In this document: piece by piece, positions 32,961-41,675 of the stretch
Layout of the letters: every line of letters starts with the position of its first letter
How positions within the stretch are numbered: the stretch's first letter is position 1
Origin: Aminobacter sp. AP02
GTDB lineage: Bacteria; Pseudomonadota; Alphaproteobacteria; Rhizobiales; Rhizobiaceae
NCBI RefSeq assembly: GCF_003148805.1
Contig: NZ_QGGX01000014.1
Coordinates: 1-64,000, forward strand
Length of the DNA: 64,000 bases
Direction of reading: 5' to 3'
Position numbers and translations under genes: made by a program
The notes under the pieces: generated by a model
Told to the model about the DNA's origin: nothing
The model's database searches: none
What the model saw: only the letters and a program-made list of their open reading frames with translations

Positions 32961-33551
32961 TCATGACGCTGGAGGAGATCGGTACAGAATGACCCGCCCC
33001 GTTGGAATGATCTGTGAAAGATAGTCAAAGTCCCGGATGTTTCCGGTAAGCACACTTGCACCGAATTGCCGCGCCTGCAGGAAAATAAGAGCATCGTTGA
33101 CAAACCGGCGCTCGTGACCCTCACCCTTTTGCAAGTTGCTCAACCGAAAGAGCAAGCCGGCAAGGACGCCGGCCTGCCCCCATGTCGCTGCGTCCGGGGC
33201 ATGCAGTCTGTGCTCCGGTATGTCGTCTACCGTCGCCTGAATTGTTTCCAGCACCGACTTCGTTGAAGCATGTTTCGGATCTAGCCGGCCAAATGCGTAG
33301 GTCAGCTCTGAGAGGCACACCGCCGAATGGTGACAAAGCCGATACGTTAGAAGTGTATCCACCTCTGCCGGCGATCGCCCCTGCAGCACATCCAGGTAGA
33401 CGCTCGTGTCCAGAAATAATGGACCGCCAACGATTGGCTCGTCATCTACCCAAGGCAAATCATCATCGGCCCGACGTTCGAGCGTTCCCATACGTTTAAG
33501 GGGTTTCAGTGATCGAAGGGCTTCGGAGAGATCAAAGCCCAAGATCGACAT
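32961..33551 (-). CDS. PIN domain ribonuclease toxin (VapC-like)
   Basis: A 196 aa protein with a PIN fold after a 40-residue N-terminal extension. The acidic metal-binding residues are Asp48 (FLDTSVYLDVL), Glu82 (LSELTYAFG), Asp153 (VNDALIFLQA) and Asp174 (TGNIRDFDYL). PIN toxins cleave RNA when their antitoxin is degraded. Its start overlaps the stop of the antitoxin-like gene by 20 nt, so the two are coupled. The N-terminal extension is longer than in classical VapC. Confidence 0.8.
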   Translation of the reverse strand: MSILGFDLSEALRSLKPLKRMGTLERRADDDLPWVDDEPIVGGPLFLDTSVYLDVLQGRSPAEVDTLLTYRLCHHSAVCLSELTYAFGRLDPKHASTKSVLETIQATVDDIPEHRLHAPDAATWGQAGVLAGLLFRLSNLQKGEGHERRFVNDALIFLQARQFGASVLTGNIRDFDYLSQIIPTGRVILYRSPPAS

Positions 33552-33828
33552 CCGCTGGAATGCTGCCTTTCCGGCCGACAAGGCGGGCGCCAAAGTCGTC
33601 CTCCAGTGCCAACCGTGACAGTGCCAGTTCCAACAATTCGGTATCGGACGTGACGTGAGCTCGCTTCTTGGCGGCGTCGATCAATTCCGATGGTACACGC
33701 CCCGACAAACGGGTATTTTTCGCGGTGCCCAGAAGGCCAACGGCCCGCGCTTGCTCAAGCACGAGCTTGTTGCGGGTCAACGCAACCGTTGCATCGTTTT
33801 CTGCAGCGGAAAGAATCTGGGCACACAT
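33532..33828 (-). CDS. Antitoxin-like DNA-binding protein paired with the PIN toxin
   Basis: A 98 aa protein with a ribbon-helix-helix-like segment, TRLSGRVPSELIDAAKKRAH followed by TELLELALSRLALEDD (about residues 40-76), and a polar C-terminal tail that could wrap the toxin. ATG 33828 has GGAGG 5 nt upstream. The promoter in front contains the inverted repeat at 33840-33871, so autoregulation is likely. Its family name cannot be fixed by eye. Confidence 0.7.
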   Translation of the reverse strand: MCAQILSAAENDATVALTRNKLVLEQARAVGLLGTAKNTRLSGRVPSELIDAAKKRAHVTSDTELLELALSRLALEDDFGARLVGRKGSIPADVDLGL

Positions 33829-33839
33829 ACTAGCCTCCA

Positions 33840-33871
33840 ATGTTGGACATAACATAGATATCGTTCAACAT
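33840..33871 (-). promoter_or_regulatory. Toxin-antitoxin operon promoter and operator
   Basis: Inverted repeat ATGTTGGAC (33840-33848) and GTTCAACAT (33863-33871), one mismatch between the arms, 14 nt apart. On the minus strand it overlaps a promoter TTGATT-N17-TATGTT placed just before the antitoxin ATG. Binding of the antitoxin here would block transcription, the standard TA circuit. Confidence 0.6.
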
Positions 33872-33960
33872 GAAATCAAGGCGTAGCCATAGATTTGCAT
33901 CGGGACACGCCAGGCTTCCATTGCGTTTGCTGCGATCCTTGCATCGACAGCAGCCCCTTT

Positions 33961-34782
33961 GGGTTTTGTCGCAAATTTTCGGTTGCGGGTTGTCTGGCAA
34001 TGGCCCTCGATGATTTTCGGAGGGCTCAAGATGTTCAAAGGCTGCCATTTTGATCGGTCTGTCATCCTGCTGTGCGTGCGCTGGTATCTGGCTTATGGGC
34101 TGAGCCTGCGAAACCTTGAGGAGATGATGGCCGAGCGCGGCCTCAGCGTCGATCATTCGAGTGTCCATCGCTGGGTCATTCGCTTCTCACCCTGGCTGTT
34201 GAAGCGCTTCAATCTTCGCAAGCGTTCCGTGACCGGGAAATGGTATATGGACGAGACCTACATCAAGGTTCGCGGGCAATGGACATACCTCTACCGGGCC
34301 ATCGACAGCGTCGGCGATACGGTCGAGTTCTATTTCAGCGAGCAACGGGATTTGCCAGCGGCCAGGCGCTTTTTCAAACAGGCTCTTGAGCGTTATGGCA
34401 GACCGAATCGTGTTGTCATCGACGGCAGCCAAACCAATCATGAGGCCATCGTTTCTTGCGACATCACGCATCGGCTGCAGACCCGTGCAGCTGGCTTTTC
34501 AAAACCAATCACGATCCGCAAGAGCAAATATTTGAACAATCGGATCGAGCAGGATCACAGAAATATCAAGCGTCGTATCCGGCCGATGCTCGGTTTCAAA
34601 TCGCCAGCCTCCGCCAACATAATCCTGTCTGGAATAGAGCTGATCCACATGATGCGGAAGCGACAGGCGAGGTTCGCCTTCAATCCAAGTCCGTCTCTGG
34701 CCGAGCAATTCGCCATTCTGGCTGCATAGTCCGGGTGCGTCCTGAAATTTCTACAGCTCTACGAAATTTTGCGACAGAACCC
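33961..34782 (+). mobile_element. Intact IS6-family insertion sequence (IS26/IS240-like)
   Basis: An 822-bp element bounded by GGGTTTTGTCGCAAATTT (33961-33978) and, in inverse, GGGTTCTGTCGCAAAATTT (complement of 34764-34782), which are near-identical terminal repeats. The 8 bp outside each end differ (GCCCCTTT and GCGCCGAT), so there is no target duplication. It contains one intact transposase gene and lies next to an aldehyde dehydrogenase truncated exactly at its right edge. Confidence 0.88.
34031..34729 (+). CDS. IS6-family transposase
   Basis: A 232 aa intact transposase starting [20 protein letters not shown], with GGAGGG 8 nt upstream of the ATG at 34031. The DDE residues are in [13 protein letters not shown] (Asp), [13 protein letters not shown] (Asp) and [15 protein letters not shown] (Glu). 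It should be active in replicative cointegrate formation, which explains adjacent deletions. It is distinct from the decayed IS6-like transposases at 17.9-22.8 kb, which carry other terminal repeats. Confidence 0.93.
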   Translation: MFKGCHFDRSVILLCVRWYLAYGLSLRNLEEMMAERGLSVDHSSVHRWVIRFSPWLLKRFNLRKRSVTGKWYMDETYIKVRGQWTYLYRAIDSVGDTVEFYFSEQRDLPAARRFFKQALERYGRPNRVVIDGSQTNHEAIVSCDITHRLQTRAAGFSKPITIRKSKYLNNRIEQDHRNIKRRIRPMLGFKSPASANIILSGIELIHMMRKRQARFAFNPSPSLAEQFAILAA

Positions 34783-35121
34783 GCGCCGATCCTCTATGTG
34801 ATGAAGTACTCCGACTTCGACCAGGTGCTTGAGCTGCACAACGCCGTCGGCGCCGGCCTGTCGTCGTCGATCTTCACGCTCAACCTGCAGGAGGCCGAGA
34901 GCTTCCTGTCGGTCGAGGGCTCCGACTGCGGCATCGCCAACGTCAATATCGGCACCTCGGGCGCGGAAATCGGCGGTGCGTTCGGCGGCGAAAAGGAGAC
35001 CGGCGGCGGCCGCGAGTCAGGTTCCGACGCCTGGCGCGCCTACATGCGCCGCGCCACCAACACGGTCAACTACTCCAAGGCACTGCCGCTCGCCCAGGGT
35101 GTCAGCTTCGACATCGACTGA
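34783..35121 (+). pseudogene. ALDH7-type aldehyde dehydrogenase, C-terminal remnant
   Basis: The last 113 codons of an aminoadipate-semialdehyde (AmaB/ALDH7-like) dehydrogenase: [60 protein letters not shown] and [12 protein letters not shown]. The N-terminal three quarters, including the NAD fold and active-site cysteine, are missing and the cut coincides with the right end of the IS6 element. An IS6-mediated deletion is the simplest cause. Confidence 0.85.
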
Positions 35122-35243
35122 GGGGCGGCAATGCTCGCCAGATCAGAAGTCCCCACTACGCCGTTCAATCGGCGGTCGAGGCGACGCATGACCATCTTTC
35201 GATATTGCGCGGTCGAAGCTGCCGACTTCGGCTTTGCTTACGC

Positions 35244-35283
35244 CCCCCTCGGCGCCACCTGATGCGGGCAAGCCCCGAGGGGG
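35244..35283 (+). terminator. Hairpin between the ALDH remnant and recQ
   Basis: CCCCCTCGG (35244-35252) and CCGAGGGGG (35275-35283) form a perfect 9-bp GC-rich stem with a 22-nt loop between two convergent genes. There is no T-run after it on the plus strand, so a classic intrinsic terminator is not certain; it may act in both directions. Confidence 0.4.
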
Positions 35284-35342
35284 AAAAGTAGCGCCGGTAT
35301 GGCCAGACAGCGTTGCCACTGATGCCGTAACGAGTTCGCCCT

Positions 35343-37142
35343 TCACGCGTGCTCGGCGATGACAGTTAGGAAGGCGGGGCCGTAGCGGTCGAGCTTGGCT
35401 TCGCCGACACCGGGCACGTTGGCCATTTCCGCGCGCGATGCTGGACGCGCTGCCGCAAGCTCGATCAGGGTCTTGTCGTGGAAGATCACATAGGGCGGCA
35501 CATTCTGCTGGCGCGCTATTTCCGTCCGCTTCTGCCGCAGCGCCTGGAACAGGTCATTGTCCGCATCTATGACAGCAGTCTGCTTCGTGCTGCGCATGGC
35601 CTTGCCGCGCCTGGCGCGTGCCGGCGCCGGCACGCGCAGCATCAGCGCCGGCTTGTCGCGCAAAAAGTCGCGGCCAGCCGGCGCAATCGCGAGGCCGCCA
35701 TGGCCGGTCAGGTCGACGTCGATCAGGCGCAGCGCAATCAGCTGGCGCAGGATCGCCCGCCATGTGCGGTTGTCGTGCTCCCTGCCGATGCCATAGGTGG
35801 AGATCCGGTCATGGCCGAACTGGGCGATGCGTTCGTTGTCCACGCCCAAAAGCACGTCGACGATGTAGGCCTGTCCGAAACGCTCGCCGGTGCGGTAGAT
35901 GCACGACAGTGCCTTTTGCGCGGCAATGGCTCCGTCGAACAGTTTTGGCGGCTCGGCACAGGTGTCGCAATTGCCGCACGGTTCGCACTGGTCGCCGAAA
36001 TAGGACAACAGCACCTGCCGACGGCAGCTCGCCGTCTCGGCCAGTCCCAAGAGCGCGTCGAGTTTCTGTCGCTCCATGCGTTTGCGCAGGTCGGGCGCCT
36101 CCGACTCCTCGATGAAGCGGCTGCGCAGGGCAATGTCGTCGTAGCCGTAGAGCATCACCGTGTCGGAGGGCAGGCCGTCACGCCCGGCGCGGCCGGTCTC
36201 CTGGTAATAAGCCTCGATGCTGCCTGGCAGGTCGATATGGGCGACGAAGCGAACGTCCGGCTTGTCGATGCCCATGCCGAAGGCGACGGTGGCGACCATG
36301 ATCACTGCATCGCCATGCTGGAAGCGCATCTGGTTGGCCTCGCGCGCCGCCTTGTCCATGCCGGCGTGATAGGCGAGCGCATCGTAGCCGAGGCCCTGCA
36401 GCCAGGCGGCGGTCTCCTCGGTCCTGCGTTTCGACAGGCAGTAGACGATACCGCTCTCGCCCTCGTAGCGCTTGAGGAACTCCTTGAGCTGGGCGCGCGG
36501 ATTGTCCTTTTCCTCGATGGCGTAGCGAATGTTGGGGCGGTCGAAACCGGCGATGAAGGCGTCGCTCTCGTCGATGGCGAGATGCGACAGGATTTCCGCG
36601 CGCGTCGGCTCGTCCGCCGTCGCCGTCAGCGCCATGCACGGAACCCCGGCAAAACGCGCCACGACCGCGTCGAGCTGGCGATAGGACGGGCGGAAATCGT
36701 GCCCCCATTGCGACAGGCAGTGCGCCTCGTCGATGGCTATCAGCGACAGTCTTGCGCCCCCCAGCAGATCGAGCACGTCTGGCCGTAGCAGCGTTTCGGG
36801 TGCGACATACAGCAGGTCGAGCTGACCAGCGCGGATATCGCGCCATAGGTTGCGTCGATCGTCGGGCGAAAGGTCCGAATTCAGCCCGGCCGCCCGCACC
36901 CCTGCCTGCCGCAGTGCTGCCACCTGATCGGCCATCAGCGCCAGCAGCGGCGACACGACGAGCCCCATGCCGGGGCGGACGATGGCAGGGATCTGGTAGC
37001 ACAGCGACTTGCCGCCGCCTGTCGGCATCAGCACGAAGGCGTTGTTTCCGGCGATCACATGCTCGACGATGTCCGCCTGCGCTCCCCTGAAGGCGTCATA
37101 GCCATAGACGGTCTTGAGGATTTCGAGGGCGGTGGTGGTCAT
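35343..37142 (-). CDS. recQ: ATP-dependent DNA helicase RecQ
   Basis: A 599 aa RecQ with all standard parts: DEAD/DEAH helicase core (PTGGGKSLCYQIPA at about 40, IDEAHCLSQWGHDFRP at about 140), second RecA-like domain (ETGRAGRDGLPSD), the zinc-binding RQC module (CRRQVLLSYFGDQCEPCGNC with a following Cys) and an HRDC-type tail (LFQALRQKRTEIARQQNVPP). It unwinds DNA in recombination and fork repair. ATG 37142 is preferred; a TTG at 37154 is possible and neither has a strong ribosome binding site. Confidence 0.95.
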   Translation of the reverse strand: MTTTALEILKTVYGYDAFRGAQADIVEHVIAGNNAFVLMPTGGGKSLCYQIPAIVRPGMGLVVSPLLALMADQVAALRQAGVRAAGLNSDLSPDDRRNLWRDIRAGQLDLLYVAPETLLRPDVLDLLGGARLSLIAIDEAHCLSQWGHDFRPSYRQLDAVVARFAGVPCMALTATADEPTRAEILSHLAIDESDAFIAGFDRPNIRYAIEEKDNPRAQLKEFLKRYEGESGIVYCLSKRRTEETAAWLQGLGYDALAYHAGMDKAAREANQMRFQHGDAVIMVATVAFGMGIDKPDVRFVAHIDLPGSIEAYYQETGRAGRDGLPSDTVMLYGYDDIALRSRFIEESEAPDLRKRMERQKLDALLGLAETASCRRQVLLSYFGDQCEPCGNCDTCAEPPKLFDGAIAAQKALSCIYRTGERFGQAYIVDVLLGVDNERIAQFGHDRISTYGIGREHDNRTWRAILRQLIALRLIDVDLTGHGGLAIAPAGRDFLRDKPALMLRVPAPARARRGKAMRSTKQTAVIDADNDLFQALRQKRTEIARQQNVPPYVIFHDKTLIELAAARPASRAEMANVPGVGEAKLDRYGPAFLTVIAEHA

Positions 37143-37319
37143 CGGCGTCGGCAAGGAGAATCATGGGGTTGTTCTTCATAGCAGGTTCGCCGAGGGAAGA
37201 GACTGTCGCCCGAAGTTGATTGACCCCGCCGGCAGTGTTTGGTGATCCGATAGCGGAAACTTAGCAGATTGACGAAGTTTTCTCTTGCGTCTCGCCGCGA
37301 CGGAGAGATAGTTAGCAGT

Positions 37320-37661
37320 ATGGCTAAGCATGATACCGATCTATCACTGTTGTTCCATGCTCTGGCGGACCCGACCCGACGGTCGATTCTGACCCAACTG
37401 GCCGAACAGCCTGCCCGGGTGACGGATTTGGCTGGGCCCACGGGTTTGCGCCTGCCCACGGTAATGCGGCACCTTTCGGTTCTGGAGGAAGCAGGATTGA
37501 TTGCTACGGCCAAGGACGGTCGGGTGCGCACCTGCGCCATCGTACTCGAAGCCATGGAACCGGTACGGACGTGGATCGATGAACAGCGAAGCATCTGGGA
37601 AGCGCGGCTCGACCGGCTGGATGCGTTTGTGATGGATGTGATGAAGGAACGCGGATCATGA
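37320..37661 (+). CDS. ArsR family transcriptional regulator
   Basis: A 113 aa winged-helix repressor: LFHALADPTRRSILTQLAEQ, then LRLPTVMRHLSVLEEAGLIA. There is no metal-binding cysteine motif, so it belongs to the non-metal branch usually found with SRPBCC proteins. Its stop overlaps the next gene's start (ATGA at 37658-37661). GGAGAG at 37303 region precedes the ATG at 37320. It starts 178 nt from the recQ start, divergently. Confidence 0.9.
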   Translation: MAKHDTDLSLLFHALADPTRRSILTQLAEQPARVTDLAGPTGLRLPTVMRHLSVLEEAGLIATAKDGRVRTCAIVLEAMEPVRTWIDEQRSIWEARLDRLDAFVMDVMKERGS

Positions 37662-38584
37662 CACCGACCCCTAAGCCAAGCAGCACGCCCATTTCAGCGT
37701 CTGGTGATAAGACGAGCCGTTTTGCGACGCTAACCTTCGAGCGAAACGTGGCCGCGCCGTTGTCGGTGCTTTGGCACGCTTGGGCGGCCCCGGCCGCACG
37801 GGCAGTCTGGGCTTCACCGTCGTCGTCGGTCACTGTGGAATTCTTGGAAGCCGATACCAGGGTCGGCGGACGCGAGGTCTCGCTCTGCAAGGTAAAGGGC
37901 CAACCCGACATTCGCTGCGAGGGCGGCTGGTTGGAGTTGGAGCCTGCGGTGCGTAGCGTGAACTACGAGGTGATCTCGTCCGAGGGAGCGACACAATCGG
38001 CGGCATTGGTAACCGCCGACTTTGCTGACCTGGGCGAACGCAGTGCGCTGGTAGTGACGGTACAGCTTTCCTCGTTGGCCGAGGACATGGAGGCGGGCTA
38101 CCGACAGGGCTTTGGCGCAGGTTTGGACAACCTCGCCGTCGCAGCTGAGCGGACCATGGTGCTGCAGCGTGTGATACGTGCACCGCGCGCGGCGGTCTGG
38201 AAAGCGTGGATGAACCCCGAGACGCTGCCGCAATGGTGGGGACCGGAGGGGTTTTCCTGCCGCACAAAGCGAATCGACCTACGCTCGGGCGGCGAATGGG
38301 TCTTCGATATGATCGCGCGGGACGGCACGGTCTATCCGAACCATCATCTCTATGGCGAGGTCAAGCCGGAAGAAAGGCTCGGCTATACACTGCTCTGGGG
38401 CGAAAATGGGCCCAAACATGCCGATGCGTGGGCCTCCTTCGAGGATCAGGACGGGTTCACGAAGGTGACCCTCGGCATGGTCTTCACCACAGCGGCCGAA
38501 TTCCAGGAGGCGAAGGGTTTCGGGGCCGTGGAGTTGGGACTGGAGACGCTGGGCAAATTGGAACGATTTGTTGCATCGCAGTGA
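37658..38584 (+). CDS. Tandem AHSA1/SRPBCC domain protein
   Basis: A 308 aa protein with two AHSA1-type START-like domains: about residues 20-160 (FERNVAAPLSVLWHAWAAPA) and 165-305 (LQRVIRAPRAAVWKAWMNPE followed by LPQWWGPEGFSCRTKRIDLR). Members bind hydrophobic ligands in a deep pocket; ArsR-AHSA1 pairs are common but the single-gene tandem is less usual. The second domain is the better conserved (WWGPEGF). A GC-rich hairpin at 38597-38614 follows the stop. Confidence 0.85.
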   Translation: MTPTPKPSSTPISASGDKTSRFATLTFERNVAAPLSVLWHAWAAPAARAVWASPSSSVTVEFLEADTRVGGREVSLCKVKGQPDIRCEGGWLELEPAVRSVNYEVISSEGATQSAALVTADFADLGERSALVVTVQLSSLAEDMEAGYRQGFGAGLDNLAVAAERTMVLQRVIRAPRAAVWKAWMNPETLPQWWGPEGFSCRTKRIDLRSGGEWVFDMIARDGTVYPNHHLYGEVKPEERLGYTLLWGENGPKHADAWASFEDQDGFTKVTLGMVFTTAAEFQEAKGFGAVELGLETLGKLERFVASQ

Positions 38585-39073
38585 AAAATCCATGCGTTGC
38601 TCGCTTCCGAGCAAATCTCCCGCGAATGACGATAGTGGACATTCAGCGGGGTTAGCCCGAAACTTCCAACCACTTTAGACGCAGGGCGTGTGCCACCTGC
38701 GCAAGGAAGCGAATTGGCTGTCGGCGCCAAATGAAACGTTCTCGCTCTAAACCCGCGTCTGTTGGGGCAAGGAGCCCATTCTAGACGGCTCAGCGCACCC
38801 CACCTGCTGCAAAATGCCGACGTCCGCACCCTCCACGGTCGCCACCGTTGCGCGACCGTCCAACAACGGGCGGCAATACAAGAAAATCGCGGTGCGTTCG
38901 CTAGCCGGCGTGTCATGTACGTGCGCCTCCGGAAGGGGTGGATCGAGCTCAAAAAGTGACCGACAACGCGGAGAAGGAATGGGAACCCCGGCAGCGTTGT
39001 CGGTCAAGCGGACCAAGGCGAGGAGGAACTGGTCCGAAGCGCTTCGGCATATTACGCAGGTCCCAGCGGACCT
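38585..39073. other. 490-bp intergenic region with a possible terminator
   Basis: TTGCTCG-CTTC-CGAGCAA (38597-38614) is a perfect 7-bp hairpin directly after the AHSA1 stop; a T-run is lacking. The rest, lying between converging genes, has no supported frame or RNA gene. It is less AT-rich than a typical promoter region. Confidence 0.4.
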
Positions 39074-40741
39074 TCAGAGCACGAAGATCCAGTTGGCAAG
39101 CAGCACAATTCCGAGACCGCTTAGCAAGGCGACATAGGGAAGAACGCCCGCACGCCTTTCACCCTGGCTCTCCGCATCAGCGGATGGGAAGCGGCCGCCA
39201 TCCTGAACATAGTGGCGATACCAGAACACCGGGATAATCAGCAGGGCAGTGCCGAGCCCGGCCCACAAGGCAGCCGGATGCCACATTTTGGCCCCCGCGC
39301 CCATGAAGAGGCAGTTGACATATGACAGAACCGCGCCCGCACCAAGAATGAGCGTGGGCGCGCGATAGGGTCTCTTCCGGCTCGGTGAATCGATGCGATG
39401 GATCCACCCAGCGTTGAGATTGAGGAAGTTGAAGATCATGTAGCAGACGTTGGAGACGGCAAGCAGGAAGAAGAAGCTCGTTGCGTCCGACACGGCGACG
39501 GCTAGGACGAACAGATTGAAGACAAGGTCGGTCCACATGGCGTTGGTGGGGGCGCCATGGTGGTTCAGCCGGCCGAGATAACGCGGCAGCCAGCCATCGA
39601 CCGACCCTTGGTATAGCGTTCGTGACGACCCGGCCATCGATGTCATGATCGACAGCAGCACTGCAAGCACCATCATCAAGATCAGCGCGTACAGGACAAC
39701 GGGACCGCCGCCGACCATGAAAGCCAAGGCTCGAGCGACGCCGGAGCCGTCGACGATGGCGGGGTCAGTCACGCCCTCCAGCCCAAGCACGCCCTGGAAA
39801 GTAAACGGCACGATGATGAATAGGGCCAGGCACAAGATTCCAGCGGACAGGATTGCCCTATAGGTGTCGTTGGCAGGGTCCTTGAATTCGCGCGTGTAAC
39901 AGATCGCGGTCTCGAAACCGTAAGTCGACCAGCCCGCAATGAACAGCCCGGACAGGATTACGGTCCAACTCGTGAGGTTCCACTCACCGCTGTTCGGTAT
40001 CATGGGCAGGAAATTGCCGGCATCCACCTTGCCCAGCAGGATCGGCACGATGCCGACGACCGCCAACGGTATGATGACGGCCAGTCCGAGATATTTCTGG
40101 ACATTGGCGGTACCGTGGATACCTCGATGTTGAATGGAGAAGACCAACAACATGAATGCGGCACCTATCCAGAACGCTGCATTCAGCGAAAAGGATACGG
40201 GCCCGATCTGACCGCCAAAAAACGTCCATTCCCGGATATTCGGCGTCAGGGCTGCAATTGCCTTGGCTACCTGCTCGTCCTGACTAAGCCCCACAAGCGA
40301 ATTGGCGTTGGCGGTGACCCAGGAAAGTACCTCTGACGAATGAGACGATGGAATGGGTGCGAAGGTGTTGAGCACGTAGGCCGCAGCGATCGACGAGCCC
40401 AGCGAAAGCACCGACGTCCAAGCGACCCAGTTGCACCATACCGACAGAGGAGCAATGAATTTCCCATATCTCAGCCAAGCAGAAGCACCATAGATGGAAG
40501 CGCCCCCCGACTTGTTGGGGTATAGACCCGCAATCTCGGCATAGGTGAACGACTGGACAAACCCCATCACCATTGAAATCGCCCAAATGACGATCGCGAG
40601 CTTGCCGACCGTTCCAGCCAATCCGCCTATCGAGAACAGCACGAAGGCCGGCGCTCCGCTTGCGATCCAGAATGCGCCTTTCCACGTCAGAGCGCGCCGC
40701 ATTTCTTCTTTGGGCACGTCAGTTTCGGTAATCGCTACCAT
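39074..40741 (-). CDS. APC superfamily amino acid/amine permease
   Basis: A 555 aa transporter with 12 or more predicted helices. It has the N-terminal APC core motifs FVLFSIGGLAGTVGKLAIVI, FVQSFTYAEIAGLYPNKSGG and ASIYGASAWLRYGKFIAPLS. A start at 40741 with GGGAG 8 nt upstream is preferred to a frame extending to 40810. The palindrome at 40930-40947 is the same as that in front of the Rieske oxygenase, so it probably imports the demethylation substrate (inference); amines, betaines and amino acids are typical cargo. Confidence 0.87.
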   Translation of the reverse strand: MVAITETDVPKEEMRRALTWKGAFWIASGAPAFVLFSIGGLAGTVGKLAIVIWAISMVMGFVQSFTYAEIAGLYPNKSGGASIYGASAWLRYGKFIAPLSVWCNWVAWTSVLSLGSSIAAAYVLNTFAPIPSSHSSEVLSWVTANANSLVGLSQDEQVAKAIAALTPNIREWTFFGGQIGPVSFSLNAAFWIGAAFMLLVFSIQHRGIHGTANVQKYLGLAVIIPLAVVGIVPILLGKVDAGNFLPMIPNSGEWNLTSWTVILSGLFIAGWSTYGFETAICYTREFKDPANDTYRAILSAGILCLALFIIVPFTFQGVLGLEGVTDPAIVDGSGVARALAFMVGGGPVVLYALILMMVLAVLLSIMTSMAGSSRTLYQGSVDGWLPRYLGRLNHHGAPTNAMWTDLVFNLFVLAVAVSDATSFFFLLAVSNVCYMIFNFLNLNAGWIHRIDSPSRKRPYRAPTLILGAGAVLSYVNCLFMGAGAKMWHPAALWAGLGTALLIIPVFWYRHYVQDGGRFPSADAESQGERRAGVLPYVALLSGLGIVLLANWIFVL

Positions 40742-40929
40742 CTTGTTACTCCCGTTGTTCCTGCTGGATTCTGACGTTCTGGTCACGGCTCCGCCCCTGG
40801 CTCGGAGCATGCGCCCCAGCCAGCGGGGTCTAGTTTCAGGGTCATCGATGCGGCGGCTTGAAACGTACCGTCAAAGGCTCGTTTTGCCGCTGGCTAAACC
40901 GAGGATACAAGGCGCCCAACTGGTAACAA

Positions 40930-40947
40930 TGATGCCACTTGGCACTA
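40930..40947. promoter_or_regulatory. LuxR-regulon palindrome upstream of the permease
   Basis: TGATGCCACTTGGCACTA agrees at 15 of 18 positions with TGGTGCCGCTTGGCACCA at 45148-45165, and the three bases before each are CAA. It lies 189-206 nt upstream of the permease ATG. The arms TGATGCC/GGCACTA are imperfect (5 of 7 pairs). Confidence 0.6.
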
Positions 40948-41027
40948 CTTCCCGACCGCGGCTCGGGCGTCATCGCGCATCAGTGGAGTCAGTCAGATCG
41001 ATGTTCGGCAGACGAGCTCCGCCATCG

Positions 41028-41591
41028 CTATTTGAGCACCCCGTTCTTCTTGGCGGTCCAGGTTGCAACGTAGTCCATCAGGGCCGGCGACAAGCAGTCG
41101 TAAGGCGCAAGGCCAAGCTCGTTGAGCCGGGCGCGGATGCCGTCCATAGCCGATGGATCGACGCCGGCCTCGATCACCGACGAGACAAAGGCCGCAAAGC
41201 CAGGCGCCGACTAGCCACTCTCCTGAAACCGTTCGGGGTGGATGAAGTCGAGCCCCTTGAACGGGTGGTCGCGCTCGACCGGGCCGTACATGTGGACGCC
41301 GCATTCCTGGCAAGCGTGGCGTTGGATCAAGGCGCTCGGGTCGACAACCGCCAGCTTGTCGCTGTTTTCAAGAACCTCGATGTTGTGGTGCGCCGTAACC
41401 GCGACCACTGAAAAAGTAGCGCCATCAGGCTTCCAGCATTTGGTGCAGCCGCAGGCGTGGTTGTGGGCGACGTCGCCTGTGATCTTCACCTTCACCGGCC
41501 GGTCGGCGCAGGCGCAGACCAAGGTTCCGCCGGAAAAGCTGCCCGTTCCCTGCTTGATGCCGTGGTCGATGACGGGATGCAACGATTTCAT
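41028..41591 (-). pseudogene. gfa: Glutathione-dependent formaldehyde-activating enzyme with in-frame amber codon
   Basis: The frame from ATG 41591 (GGAGAA 6 nt upstream) encodes a Gfa-type protein with cysteine zinc ligands ([34 protein letters not shown]). It meets TAG at 41211-41213 after [11 protein letters not shown]. In the same frame, [20 protein letters not shown] and [20 protein letters not shown] follow to a stop at 41028, completing a normal 187-codon gene. Family members have a tryptophan at the TAG (ESGWSAPGF), so TGG to TAG is the simplest change. The first 126 residues, including all zinc ligands, would still be made. The protein catalyses the glutathione-formaldehyde condensation that also occurs spontaneously. 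Confidence 0.82.
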
Positions 41592-41675
41592 GTTCTTCTC
41601 CATTGCCGGCGCATGCTTGGCTGGCGGGACCGGCTGACCGCTGCCATGAGTCAGATGACGAAAAAGGGCGTCAGG

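Noticed and set aside
33953-34790. 8-bp target duplication of the intact IS6 element
   Set aside because: Flanks GCCCCTTT and GCGCCGAT do not match, so no duplication is claimed.
35478-36788. 436-codon plus-strand frame opposite recQ
   Set aside because: Shadow of the conserved RecQ gene; no motif, no ribosome binding site.
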